NCBI GenBank assembly: GCA_034925905.1
Contig: JAYFRL010000010.1
Span: forward strand, 30,310 to 94,309
Length of the DNA: 64,000 bases
Reading direction: 5' to 3'
From: JAYFRL01 sp034925905
Lineage (GTDB): Bacteria > Bacillota > Clostridia > Lachnospirales > Anaerotignaceae
Shown: one piece after another, positions 33,709-41,951 of the stretch
How positions within the stretch are numbered: the stretch's first letter is position 1
Layout of the letters: the number at the start of each line of letters is the position of its first letter
Position numbers and translations under genes: made by a program
Notes under the pieces: model-generated
The model's input: only the letters and a program-made list of their open reading frames with translations
Database searches by the model: none
What the model was told of the DNA's origin: nothing

Positions 33709-35724
33709 ATGAAAAGGCTATTTGCATTTCTTTTATCCGCGGTTTTGGCTTTTGGGGCTGCAGCTTCCGTATATGCGGAGAGTTCTTCTTTTGATATGCA
33801 GTCTGCTTTGATAAAAGCAAAATCGATTATTAATGTACCGTCTGAATATTCCCAGTTTAGCTATGATGTATGGCAAAGCGATATAAGCGGTACGGTTTGG
33901 AATTTTACATGGTCTAAGACAGACGGCAACGGGCAGATATCAGTTGGTATAAATGATAAAGGGAACTTAAAAAACTTCGACAAATGGGACGACTCAACTT
34001 ATCAAAACGGAATTTCCGAGTTTACAAAGGCTGACGGTGAGAAGGTTGCGCTTAAATTTTTACTTAAAGCAGCACCTTATCTTAAAGACAGCGTTAAGCT
34101 GACAAATACCTATAGCTATACGGGTGACTCGCAGATAAGCTACGAATATACGATGCTTAAAAACGGGATAACCGTGGATTTCACCAATTACAATATAAGC
34201 ATAAGCAAGTACACTGGAGAAGTTACAAGTTTTTATGCGGGAGAGATTGACCCTGAAAACCTTTCTTATCCTGATGTGAGCGGTAAAATAAGCGAGGGAG
34301 AGGCAAAAGAAGCCTTTACGGACAAGATAGGCATTGAACTTAAATACTATATATACAGTGATTACAATGATAAAACAAGAAAAGTTTTTGCTGCGTACAC
34401 ACCTTCGGATAAGACTTCAAGATTTGCAATTGATGCAATAACGGGCGAAGCAATAGAATTTTATTATCAGAATTACTATGCAACAGACGAAGGAGCCAAA
34501 GGGTCGGTATCTGAAACGAAGAGCATCGAAGGAGAGGCTTTAACCCCTGAAGAAATTAAAGGAATAGAGGAAGAATCAAAACTTATCTCAAAAGACGAGG
34601 CCCTTAAAATAGTTCAAAAGTACGTAAACCTTTCAAATAACAGCGAAGCATATTTAAACCCTGATTATTTTGATAAGTCTGAATATACATGGAATCTTTA
34701 TTTTGAAAACGGCTATGCTTCGGTGGATGCAAAAACAGGCGAGCTTTTAGACTTTAGCAGATATAACTATGAAAAATCGGATAAAGATACTAAAATTAGT
34801 ATTGAAGACGCCAAAGCCGAAGCGCTTGCACTTATTAAGAAGCTTTCACCCGATAAGGCTTTGAAGGTTAAATTTTCGGAAGACAATACTTCATATGAAT
34901 ATGCTGAAACATATACATTCCGTTTTTCAAGATATGAAAACGGCATTGAATGTGCGACAAACTATATTAGTGTTGATGTAAACATGTATACAAAGGAAAT
35001 TGAAAATTATAATTCTGTATGGTATAAAAACGTGAGCTTTCCAAGCGTTAAACCTGTTTTAAACGAAAGCGCGGCATTTGATAAAGTTAAGGCTGCTTCT
35101 TCATTTGAGCCGGTTTATACGCTTAATAAAGAAAACAAAGTGGTTGCCGTATATAAGTTTTTAAACAACAGTGTTTATATAGACCCTGTTAAAGGAACAA
35201 GGCTTGATTCAACCGGGAATGTTTATACCGAGGAAAAAGAAGCAAAATATTACGATGATATATCCGGGCATTGGTCTGAAAGCACCGTAAGCCTTCTTTT
35301 TGAAAACGGGGTTTATCTTGAGGGTGACAGCTTTTATCCTGAAAAAGTAATTACCCAGGGTGATTTTCTAAAATATCTTTATATGTATTCATTCTCATAT
35401 AGGTCACTTGATAATATATATGATAAGCTTATCGAACAGGGAGCAATAACGGAGGATGAAAAGAATCCCGACGCGCTCTTAACAAGGAAGGAAGCCGCAA
35501 AATTTATATGCGCATACCTTGGCTATGATAAACTCGGAAAGAAAGCCGATATATTTAAAAACCCGTTTAAAGATAACAATGACCCGGAATATTCAGGTTA
35601 TGTTATAATATGCGAAGGGCTTGGCATAATAAATGAAAACGGAGGATATGTAAGGGGAGAAGACAGCCTTAAAAGAGGCGAGGCTGCTGTTATGGTATTA
35701 AATACTTTGTACGCTTCAAACTAA
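33709..35724 (+). CDS. Secreted protein with YcdB/PepSY-like repeats and SLH domain
   Basis: A 671-residue exported protein. A signal peptide ends near AAASVYAE (residue 24). Residues about 30-500 hold PepSY/YcdB-type units that recur with the pattern of conserved aromatic residues and DAITGEAIEFYYQ, DAKTGELLDFSRYN and similar strands. The last 160 residues are S-layer homology units beginning YYDDISGHWSES and containing ITQGDFLKYLYMYS, which anchor proteins to wall polysaccharide. PepSY units are proposed to inhibit peptidases; the function here is unknown. It is next to sigK but has its own GGAGG site and terminator. Confidence 0.85.
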   Translation: MKRLFAFLLSAVLAFGAAASVYAESSSFDMQSALIKAKSIINVPSEYSQFSYDVWQSDISGTVWNFTWSKTDGNGQISVGINDKGNLKNFDKWDDSTYQNGISEFTKADGEKVALKFLLKAAPYLKDSVKLTNTYSYTGDSQISYEYTMLKNGITVDFTNYNISISKYTGEVTSFYAGEIDPENLSYPDVSGKISEGEAKEAFTDKIGIELKYYIYSDYNDKTRKVFAAYTPSDKTSRFAIDAITGEAIEFYYQNYYATDEGAKGSVSETKSIEGEALTPEEIKGIEEESKLISKDEALKIVQKYVNLSNNSEAYLNPDYFDKSEYTWNLYFENGYASVDAKTGELLDFSRYNYEKSDKDTKISIEDAKAEALALIKKLSPDKALKVKFSEDNTSYEYAETYTFRFSRYENGIECATNYISVDVNMYTKEIENYNSVWYKNVSFPSVKPVLNESAAFDKVKAASSFEPVYTLNKENKVVAVYKFLNNSVYIDPVKGTRLDSTGNVYTEEKEAKYYDDISGHWSESTVSLLFENGVYLEGDSFYPEKVITQGDFLKYLYMYSFSYRSLDNIYDKLIEQGAITEDEKNPDALLTRKEAAKFICAYLGYDKLGKKADIFKNPFKDNNDPEYSGYVIICEGLGIINENGGYVRGEDSLKRGEAAVMVLNTLYASN

Positions 35725-35734
35725 ACAAAATATA

Positions 35735-35773
35735 AAATAAAAAAAGGCAGAATTTTCTGCCTTTTTTTATTTT
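35735..35773 (+). terminator. Terminator of the SLH protein gene
   Basis: AAAAAAAGGCAGAA/TTCTGCCTTTTTTT palindrome (35738-35768). Confidence 0.93.
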
Positions 35774-35841
35774 ATAAGACACGCAAAATCTTACCCTCAA
35801 AATCATAATATGTAAAGTGTATATACTTTGGGGGTGCGTTT

Positions 35842-36516
35842 GTGCTTTTAGGTATATTTGGCTTTGTTTTTATGTGTTCTTATGTGAGCGGTACCGGCTC
35901 ATTTCCAAAGCCGCTGTCGGTGGAAGAGGAGAAGAAGTATATAAAAGAATATGAGAACGGAAGCGAAGAAGCGAAAAACATATTGATAGAACGTAATCTT
36001 AGGCTTGTGGCGCACATTGTAAAAAAATATTCGCAATATAACAAAGATACAGATGACTTAATATCAGTTGGAACCATAGGTCTAATAAAAGGAATAACCT
36101 CATTTGACAGCAGCAGAAACATACGTCTTGCAACATATGCTGCAAGATGCATAGAAAATGAAATACTGATGAATTTAAGATACTCTAAAAAAAGCAGCAA
36201 CGAGGTTTTCCTGCAGGAACCGATAGGCAAAGACAGGGACGGGAACGAAATATCGATGATGGATATAATAAGTGCTGAAAACTTTGATATTGACGAAAAG
36301 CTGGATACAAACGCAAAAATAAAGCTGCTATATGAAAAAATGGGAGCCATTTTAAAGGAAAGGGAAAAAATTGTAATAATAATGCGCTACGGTCTTTTAG
36401 ACGGAGAGGAACGTACGCAAAAGGAAATAGCCAAGATTTTAGGCATATCGCGTTCATATGTTTCAAGGATAGAAAAAAAGGCGTTAAAAAAACTGTTTGC
36501 CGAAATGAGCAAATAA
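35842..36516 (+). CDS. sigK: RNA polymerase sporulation sigma factor SigK
   Basis: A 224-residue sigma-70 factor of late mother-cell sporulation. The short N-terminal pro-sequence (LLGIFGFVFMCSYVSG) is followed by FPKPLSVEEEKKYIKEY, region 2 (ERNLRLVAHIVKKYSQYNKD, DLISVGTIGLIKGI) and region 4.2 (QKEIAKILGISRSYVSRIEKK). The frame is intact, so no skin-type prophage interrupts it. GTG start after GGGGGTG. In the mother cell the pro-sequence is normally removed by SpoIVFB. I could not assign its SigE-type promoter with certainty. Confidence 0.95.
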   Translation: MLLGIFGFVFMCSYVSGTGSFPKPLSVEEEKKYIKEYENGSEEAKNILIERNLRLVAHIVKKYSQYNKDTDDLISVGTIGLIKGITSFDSSRNIRLATYAARCIENEILMNLRYSKKSSNEVFLQEPIGKDRDGNEISMMDIISAENFDIDEKLDTNAKIKLLYEKMGAILKEREKIVIIMRYGLLDGEERTQKEIAKILGISRSYVSRIEKKALKKLFAEMSK

Positions 36517-36608
36517 AAAGGGCTGACGCCGGCCCGTACATAACGGTTTTTAAAGCCGATTTTTTTTTGCCTTTTTTTGGACAGGCAGTTTTAACAAGCC
36601 TTTTAAAT

Positions 36609-38087
36609 TTAAGGTTTTTTATAGCTGTTTGCTTCATAAAGAGAACACTCTTCGTCTTCATAAAGCAAATGATACCCCGGGTCTTTTGGAATATATGTAT
36701 AGAGTGTGTCTCCCGGAGTGGCTATTATATGGGTAAACTTATAGCTGTTTATAAAATCCTTATAATGCAGCTCACCTTTTTGGAGATTAAAATATTCAAG
36801 CATAACGTCCGAAACATGGTTATTTTCTATTACAAAAACCTCGGCGCGCGGGTCAAGATAAGGCTTATAGCCTTCAAATTCGCCATATCCGCCGTTGTTA
36901 TAATCCATATAAAGGGTTATATCATTTGGAGAATAGCCGTTTTCTTTAAGGTATTCTATAGAGCCGTAAGTTTCAGGAAGTTCGTTAGGCATTAAGGCTT
37001 CTTTTGTTCTAACTCCGCTGCCAAATATAAACAATACTGTAATAAACAGCGCGAGAAGCTTTCTTGTTTTAATTTCTTTTTGAGAAGGCTCATTTGTTTC
37101 GGGGATATTAACTTCTTTTAAATATTCGCTTAGAGCAACGCCGCTGCAAAGAATAAAATAGCACCAGCTTCTTATAGATGAAAGGGACATATACCCTGTT
37201 CCCAGCACAAGGCATAAATTGCGTAAGGATAATTTTCCTTTTTTCCAGAGGCAAAGTATGAATACAAACACAAGGGCGTGGGCAAATATGGTTTTGCCTA
37301 TAAATTTGTTGATATTTGGAATACCCATTTCCGTAATGGCTTCTGAAATTTCTTTATGCCCATATGAATGGAAAAGATATGTCATCGCCTCCAAACCGTA
37401 AGGATTTAAAAAAGCTACTGCAAGCATCAATAAAACGGTTATCAAAAGAGGTTTTATGCCATAGCCTTCACTACGAATGAAAAACACATTAAAAGAAAGC
37501 CCGTCTATAAAATAAGGAATGAGTATAACAAAAAGCATGGGCCACATCGCCGCATGAAAATTTATCTGTAAAAAAGATAATATAGGAAGGCCTATTAAAT
37601 ATCTTGGATTTTTATTGCGTATGTAAAGCTCAAGCAGATAGATCTCGATAATTATGAAAAGGTGTGTGAAAATCTGCGGGCGGGTTGTTATGTACAAAAA
37701 AGAGGCCAGCAGCGAAACAAACAAAGAAACTCCATAGGAAACAAAAAAGTTTTTTTCTGATATAAGCAGACTTAGCTTAAAGAACACTAATACCATGGCA
37801 ATATAAATAATATTGCAGAGCAAAAATAATCCTAAGCTTCCGGCTATGTCATATATTTTCCAGAAGATTATGCTGGAAAGCCATTGCTGGACAACAAAAT
37901 GGAAGTTTTGATGAAGGGTAAAAGGTTCCGTGTGTGGGAAGCCGTTTGCAAGGATATAACGGCCCGTATTAAGCAAAAACCATATATCATTATTCATTTT
38001 AAAATTAATAAGCATAGCCGGAGTGAACAAAAAAAGTATAAAAAAGTATTTCCACTTTCCCAGCTTATCAATATCGTTTTGAACCAT
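36609..38087 (-). CDS. Polytopic membrane protein, possible GT-C-like glycan enzyme
   Basis: A 492-residue protein with about eleven helices in residues 10-370 and a soluble C-terminal part (375-492). The first periplasmic-side loop has NNDIWFLLNTGRYILANGFPHTEPF, whose Asp resembles the acidic loop of GT-C glycosyltransferases. The C-terminal part has LYMDYNNGGYGEFEGYKPYLDPRAE, seen in uncharacterised clostridial membrane proteins. I know no assigned function. It ends the operon gtrA, FAD oxidoreductase, this gene, so a role in adding sugars to a surface polymer is inferred. Confidence 0.7.
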   Translation of the reverse strand: MVQNDIDKLGKWKYFFILFLFTPAMLINFKMNNDIWFLLNTGRYILANGFPHTEPFTLHQNFHFVVQQWLSSIIFWKIYDIAGSLGLFLLCNIIYIAMVLVFFKLSLLISEKNFFVSYGVSLFVSLLASFLYITTRPQIFTHLFIIIEIYLLELYIRNKNPRYLIGLPILSFLQINFHAAMWPMLFVILIPYFIDGLSFNVFFIRSEGYGIKPLLITVLLMLAVAFLNPYGLEAMTYLFHSYGHKEISEAITEMGIPNINKFIGKTIFAHALVFVFILCLWKKGKLSLRNLCLVLGTGYMSLSSIRSWCYFILCSGVALSEYLKEVNIPETNEPSQKEIKTRKLLALFITVLFIFGSGVRTKEALMPNELPETYGSIEYLKENGYSPNDITLYMDYNNGGYGEFEGYKPYLDPRAEVFVIENNHVSDVMLEYFNLQKGELHYKDFINSYKFTHIIATPGDTLYTYIPKDPGYHLLYEDEECSLYEANSYKKP

Positions 38088-38092
38088 AGCTT

Positions 38093-39661
38093 TTATTCTC
38101 CTTTTTTGCCGCTTTCATGGTATTCCTTTTCAGTATTTACATTCCAAACAGAATCTTTGCTGCAAAGCCCGCGTATGGCGCGGACGGCTTCCATAGCCGT
38201 AAGCATGGAATGATCCATGTTATTATAGCGGTGTTGCCCGTTTCGCCCTATACAATAGAGGTTTTCTATATTGTTCAAATAAGCTTGAACCTTGCTGAAA
38301 TTTTCATAGGCGCCAAAATAAGCGGGATAAGCTTTTTTAACTTTTATCCTTACGCTGTCTTTAACGTCTTTGGCATCGGCCATACCTATTTGCACAAGCT
38401 CATCTATGGCCATATTTATAAAGTCTTTATCGTTCATGTTCCACAACTTATCGCCTTCATTGCAGAAATATTCAAGGCCTATCCATAAAGTATGCCGAGG
38501 GTCACTAAGCATATAGGGGGACCAATTGTTGAATATTTGTATACGTCCCATTTTAACGGAGTCCTCTTGGACATAAATCCAGCAGTCGGGAATGATATTT
38601 CCCAAGGTTTTTATTTTTGAATTGTTTTTAATTTTGAGCTTATCCAGCAAAAGCCCTACTGTGATAAAATCGCGGTAAGGGAGTTCTTTTGCCGTTTTTT
38701 TAACTTCCTCGTCATGAACCGCTTCTCCCATACCTGATATAAGATCACAAACAGGCATGCTGGACAAAAATAAATCTGCGCACACGGTTTCTTCCTTGCC
38801 GTTTTTCCGTATGGTTACGGATTTAATTTGGTTTCCTTCTTTTTTTAGCGCTATTATCTCTGACTCCAGATGGATTATTCCGCCTAAATCTTCTATTTCC
38901 TGTTTTAAGAATTCCCAAAGCTGCCCGGGTCCCTTTTTAGGATAATAAAAGTTTTCTATAAGAGATGTTTCAACGGACTTATTTTCAGCTTTAAAAGCTT
39001 TTTTTATTGCGTTTGCCAGTGTTTTCATAAGAGAAAGGCCTTTTATGCGTTGGGCTCCCCATTCGGCGCTTATGTCTTTTGGATGCCTCCCCCAGACTTT
39101 TTCAGTGTAATTACAGAAAAACATGCGGTAAAGAGTTATTCCGAAGCGGTTTATCATAAAATCCTCAAGATTTTCTTCTTTTTTCTTAAAACAAAGGGAC
39201 CACACATATCCGGCTCCCGCTTTTATGGTATTAACCAAGCCCATATTAATAAAGGTTTGCGGCTTCATAGATATCGGATAATCAAAAAATTTTTTAAGGT
39301 AAAATATGCGCGAAATGCGGTTTCTAACTAAAAGAACGCGTTCTTCTTTTTCAGGATCCGGGCCGCCGGGCATAAGGTTTATATTGCGGTTAAGCAATTT
39401 ATCGTCATATGAAGGAGAGCCTTGTACAGGTTCGATATCCTGCCAAAGCTTCATAACCTCTTTGTTTTTTGAAAAAAAACGGTGACCGCCTATATCCATC
39501 CGGTTTCCGTTATGCTCTGCTGTACGTGAGATGCCACCCACAAAGGCTTCGGCTTCAAAAATCACGGGAGTTATATCCGTTTCTTTTAAAAGCCTGTATG
39601 CAGCCGTAAGCCCTGCGGGACCGGCTCCTATAATGATGGCTGTTTTTTTGTTTTCTTCCAT
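38093..39661 (-). CDS. NAD(P)/FAD-dependent oxidoreductase, UDP-galactopyranose-mutase/amine-oxidase-like
   Basis: A 522-residue flavoprotein. The N-terminal Rossmann motif AIIIGAGPAGLTAAYRLL is followed by EAEAFVGGISRT and MDIGGHRFFSKN, and the C-terminal FAD contact is GRNGQHRYNNMDHSM. This group resembles UDP-galactopyranose mutase and protoporphyrinogen-oxidase-like proteins found in polysaccharide clusters. It lies between gtrA and a polytopic membrane protein with gaps of 17 and 5 bases. A sugar-modifying role is likely but unproven. ATG 39661 follows GAGGGG. Confidence 0.85.
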   Translation of the reverse strand: MEENKKTAIIIGAGPAGLTAAYRLLKETDITPVIFEAEAFVGGISRTAEHNGNRMDIGGHRFFSKNKEVMKLWQDIEPVQGSPSYDDKLLNRNINLMPGGPDPEKEERVLLVRNRISRIFYLKKFFDYPISMKPQTFINMGLVNTIKAGAGYVWSLCFKKKEENLEDFMINRFGITLYRMFFCNYTEKVWGRHPKDISAEWGAQRIKGLSLMKTLANAIKKAFKAENKSVETSLIENFYYPKKGPGQLWEFLKQEIEDLGGIIHLESEIIALKKEGNQIKSVTIRKNGKEETVCADLFLSSMPVCDLISGMGEAVHDEEVKKTAKELPYRDFITVGLLLDKLKIKNNSKIKTLGNIIPDCWIYVQEDSVKMGRIQIFNNWSPYMLSDPRHTLWIGLEYFCNEGDKLWNMNDKDFINMAIDELVQIGMADAKDVKDSVRIKVKKAYPAYFGAYENFSKVQAYLNNIENLYCIGRNGQHRYNNMDHSMLTAMEAVRAIRGLCSKDSVWNVNTEKEYHESGKKGE

Positions 39662-39678
39662 AAAAACCCCTCTATTGT

Positions 39679-40110
39679 TCATTGTTTTTTATCAAAGATT
39701 AGGAACTTTCTTGCAAGATAATTCCATATAAGCACAATAAGAGTTACGATTGCTTTTACGATCAAATAGTATAAACCAAGCAGCTTAACTCCTACAAACA
39801 TGCCCGCTTCAGAAAGAAGGAGGCCTATAAGCCCTATAACTGTAAAAAGGATTATATCAATTAGCCTTCTTCCTCTTTTTGTCCCTTTTGCCGAAACAAA
39901 GACAAACATAAGAGAAAGGATATAATTTACAAAAAGACCTGCAGTAAAGCCCAGAGCGGTAGCTATATATAACGAAAAAACGCTTTCCTTAAGCAAAAAT
40001 TCGCGGAATAAAAATAAAACTGCGAAATCTGCTACGGTTGCTATCCCGCCTACAAAAGCATAGCGTATAAATTCTAGTTTAAAAAGCTTATTTTCTTCAA
40101 AAAAAGACAT
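39679..40110 (-). CDS. GtrA family membrane protein
   Basis: A 143-residue protein with four helices, starting FIRYAFVGGIATVADFAVLF, which is the GtrA signature. Relatives are thought to flip undecaprenyl-phosphate-linked sugars across the membrane or to assist the glycosyltransferases that do. It is the first gene of a three-gene operon, divergent from the prepilin peptidase gene. Confidence 0.9.
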   Translation of the reverse strand: MSFFEENKLFKLEFIRYAFVGGIATVADFAVLFLFREFLLKESVFSLYIATALGFTAGLFVNYILSLMFVFVSAKGTKRGRRLIDIILFTVIGLIGLLLSEAGMFVGVKLLGLYYLIVKAIVTLIVLIWNYLARKFLIFDKKQ

Positions 40111-40209
40111 AATCCCACTCTCCGTGTTTAAGTTTACAACAAAGATAAAAACAATTCAACAAAAAGAGAGTTTTGTTATTAAAAATAATGCTTCTGGAAT
40201 AATATGTAT

Positions 40210-40238
40210 TTGTAATTTTATACAAAATATGGTATAAT
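40210..40238 (+). promoter_or_regulatory. Promoter of the prepilin peptidase gene
   Basis: TTGTAA (40210-40215), 17-base spacer, TATAAT (40233-40238). Confidence 0.82.
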
Positions 40239-40289
40239 TTTTAAATTATAAATTTATATTTTAAATTGGGATGAGGGGATTTTTTTTAT

Positions 40290-40940
40290 ATGGCGTTAAT
40301 AATTACCTTAGGAGTTTTAGGCTTGGTTTTAGGATTTTTTATGCCGGTAGCCGCCCAAAAAGTTTGTGTGTATAAGTTTTTTAAAAAAGGAAAGGAGTTT
40401 TTGCCGCTAGCCTGGCATTTGGTATGGTGGATAAGGCTTCTCTCCGCGTTTGTCAGCGCATGTGGATTTGTGTTTTGTGCCGTGTTTGTCCCCGGGATTT
40501 TTTTGAGGTTTTTGTTTTGCTTAATTTGGATTGTTATAATGCTTGTAATATTTGTTGATATATACATAAGAATAATCCCCAATGAGGCCGTTTTGCTGCT
40601 TTTGGCCCTGGGGAGTGTATACCAGATTACCATTTATGGTTTTTATGGCCTTGGCAATGCTCTGATAACAATGCTCGTTGTTGCCGCAGTATTTTTGATT
40701 ATTGCAAAAATATTGGGGTTTGCCCAGATAGGGGCAGGAGACGTGAAGCTGGCTTCGGTTATGGCTTTAACTTTGGGTTATCCCCGCGTTTTAGACGCAT
40801 TTTTAATTATGGCTTTAAGTATGGGGGCTTTTTGTTTTGGAGGAATAGCTTTAAACAAGCTTACTAAATATAGTCTGTTTCCTTATGCGCCGTTTATCGG
40901 TTTTGGGCTCCTTGGAGGAATGGGTTTTATGTTTTTCTAA
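40290..40940 (+). CDS. A24-family prepilin peptidase of the Tad system
   Basis: A 216-residue membrane aspartyl protease with about six helices. The two catalytic aspartates are in VDIYIRIIPN and GAGDVKL. It should cut the leader of the Flp pilin and the TadE-like pseudopilins and lacks the N-terminal cytoplasmic cysteine-rich methylase domain of PilD, as usual for TadV/CpaA. It heads the pilus locus. GAGGGG before ATG. Confidence 0.9.
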   Translation: MALIITLGVLGLVLGFFMPVAAQKVCVYKFFKKGKEFLPLAWHLVWWIRLLSAFVSACGFVFCAVFVPGIFLRFLFCLIWIVIMLVIFVDIYIRIIPNEAVLLLLALGSVYQITIYGFYGLGNALITMLVVAAVFLIIAKILGFAQIGAGDVKLASVMALTLGYPRVLDAFLIMALSMGAFCFGGIALNKLTKYSLFPYAPFIGFGLLGGMGFMFF

Positions 40941-40986
40941 TAAAAATCATTTTACCAGTGATAAACTCTGTCTAAAACTAGAAAAA

Positions 40987-41060
40987 GTTGTAAAATATGA
41001 GACAAAATTGAACAAAGATGTAAAATATAGGATAAAATTGAAAAAAAATGACAAAATTTT
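40987..41060 (+). repeat. Three phased 30-bp direct repeats upstream of the pilin promoter
   Basis: TTGTAAAATA (40988-40997), ATGTAAAATA (41018-41027) and ATGACAAAAT (41048-41057) recur at exactly 30-base intervals; the first two 30-base units match at most positions. Thirty bases is close to three helical turns, so the sites face the same side of the DNA, ending just upstream of the -35. Confidence 0.75.
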
Positions 41061-41061
41061 C

Positions 41062-41090
41062 TTGAAAAAATTTTGGCTATATGGTATAGT
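41062..41090 (+). promoter_or_regulatory. Promoter of the Flp pilin gene
   Basis: TTGAAA (41062-41067), 17-base spacer, TATAGT (41085-41090). Confidence 0.78.
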
Positions 41091-41147
41091 GTCTCTGATT
41101 ATTAAAGTTTTTTTAATATTTAATTAAAATTATGAGGAGGGTTTATT

Positions 41148-41312
41148 TTGAAAAAAGCTATGAACTGGTTAGTAAATGAAGAAAGCGGACAAGGGATGGT
41201 TGAATACGGACTTATTCTTGCTGCAATTGCAATTACCGTTATCGTTATATTAAATGCTATTGGTGGAAAACTTAGCAATAAATTTAATGATGTTTCCAAT
41301 AATCTTGACTGA
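41148..41312 (+). CDS. flp: Flp-type (class IVb) pilin
   Basis: A 54-residue prepilin with a TTG start (41148) seven bases after GAGGAGG. The Flp processing motif G/XXXXEY is exact: SGQGMVEYGL, with cutting predicted after Gly14, leaving a 40-residue mature pilin. The hydrophobic stretch LILAAIAITVIVILNAI follows, then a short polar tail ending NNLD. It is the major subunit candidate of the pilus built by the downstream genes. A hairpin follows the gene. Confidence 0.95.
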   Translation: MKKAMNWLVNEESGQGMVEYGLILAAIAITVIVILNAIGGKLSNKFNDVSNNLD

Positions 41313-41362
41313 TATTAGTATTTGTTAGGACCGGCATTGTAACTACATATTTTTATTTAGAG

Positions 41363-41402
41363 GGAAATGCCAGATCTTAATTAGTGTAGGGTCTGGCATT
41401 AA
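41363..41402 (+). terminator. Hairpin between flp and the TadE gene, possible attenuator
   Basis: Arms AATGCCAGA (41366-41374) and TCTGGCATT (41392-41400) form a nine-base-pair stem. No T-run follows, so it may partly end transcription or protect the 3' end of the abundant pilin message. Confidence 0.6.
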
Positions 41403-41426
41403 ACCTTTAAGAAAGGGGGCGGCTTA

Positions 41427-41837
41427 ATGGAAAAACCAGCCAAAAATTTTATTAGAAGCTTTATTAAAGGCGATTCCGGACAAGCCATGGTTGAGCTTGC
41501 GCTTTCGCTGCCTATCCTTATTCTTGTTATGTGTCTTATTATAGATTCAGGCTGGCTGTATTATCATAAGATAGCCATTGACAACGCTTGCCGTGAAGGC
41601 GCCAGATATGCTTCGATACATCATGCAGAGTCAGGATATGAGGATGATGTTGAGGATTTGGTTTACGGTATTTTGGATTTTTCCTCACCGGTAACTGTTA
41701 TAACCACAGAGCCGGATTCTTCTTCTGTTTCTGTTCTTGTCAGAAGCGACGTCCCTGTTCTCACAGGGCTTTCGTCTACGTTTATTGGCAGCGAGGTTGA
41801 AATTGAATCTAGCAGCGTTATGCGTATAGAGCCTTAG
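41427..41837 (+). CDS. TadE family pseudopilin
   Basis: A 136-residue protein with the TadE signature GDSGQAMVELALSLPILILVMCLIIDSG (key part GQAMVELALSLP) near residue 18-40: a prepilin-like cut site and a hydrophobic helix, then a small beta-rich exported domain (DNACREGARYASIH). It is a minor pilin-like component of the Tad pilus. GGGGG site before ATG. The small stem-loop terminator after it separates it from the cpaB unit. Confidence 0.9.
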   Translation: MEKPAKNFIRSFIKGDSGQAMVELALSLPILILVMCLIIDSGWLYYHKIAIDNACREGARYASIHHAESGYEDDVEDLVYGILDFSSPVTVITTEPDSSSVSVLVRSDVPVLTGLSSTFIGSEVEIESSSVMRIEP

Positions 41838-41863
41838 TTTAGCTAATAAATATAAAGTTGAAT

Positions 41864-41890
41864 ATTTTTGCGCCTTGGCGCAATTTTTTA
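41864..41890 (+). terminator. Terminator after the TadE gene
   Basis: TTGCGC-CTTG-GCGCAA stem-loop (41868-41883) with six T after it. Confidence 0.8.
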
Positions 41891-41951
41891 TAGAATTAAA
41901 TTATTATTTTATAATAAATAATTTTGGATTATCTTGCCGGGGGGAATGAAA

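Noticed and set aside
35842..36516. Possible skin-element split in sigK
   Set aside because: The sigK frame is continuous from pro-sequence to region 4; no recombinase gene is present.
36185..36661. A 158-codon minus-strand frame
   Set aside because: It is antisense to sigK, and its protein has no sensible composition.
40980..41060. Direct repeats that could look like a CRISPR start
   Set aside because: Only three short imperfect units at 30-base intervals with no unique spacers and no cas genes; better explained as regulator sites.
40885..41127. An 80-codon open frame between the prepilin peptidase and flp genes
   Set aside because: It overlaps the 3' end of the peptidase gene in another frame and runs through the repeats and promoter of flp. 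Composition is just AT-rich Lys/Ile.
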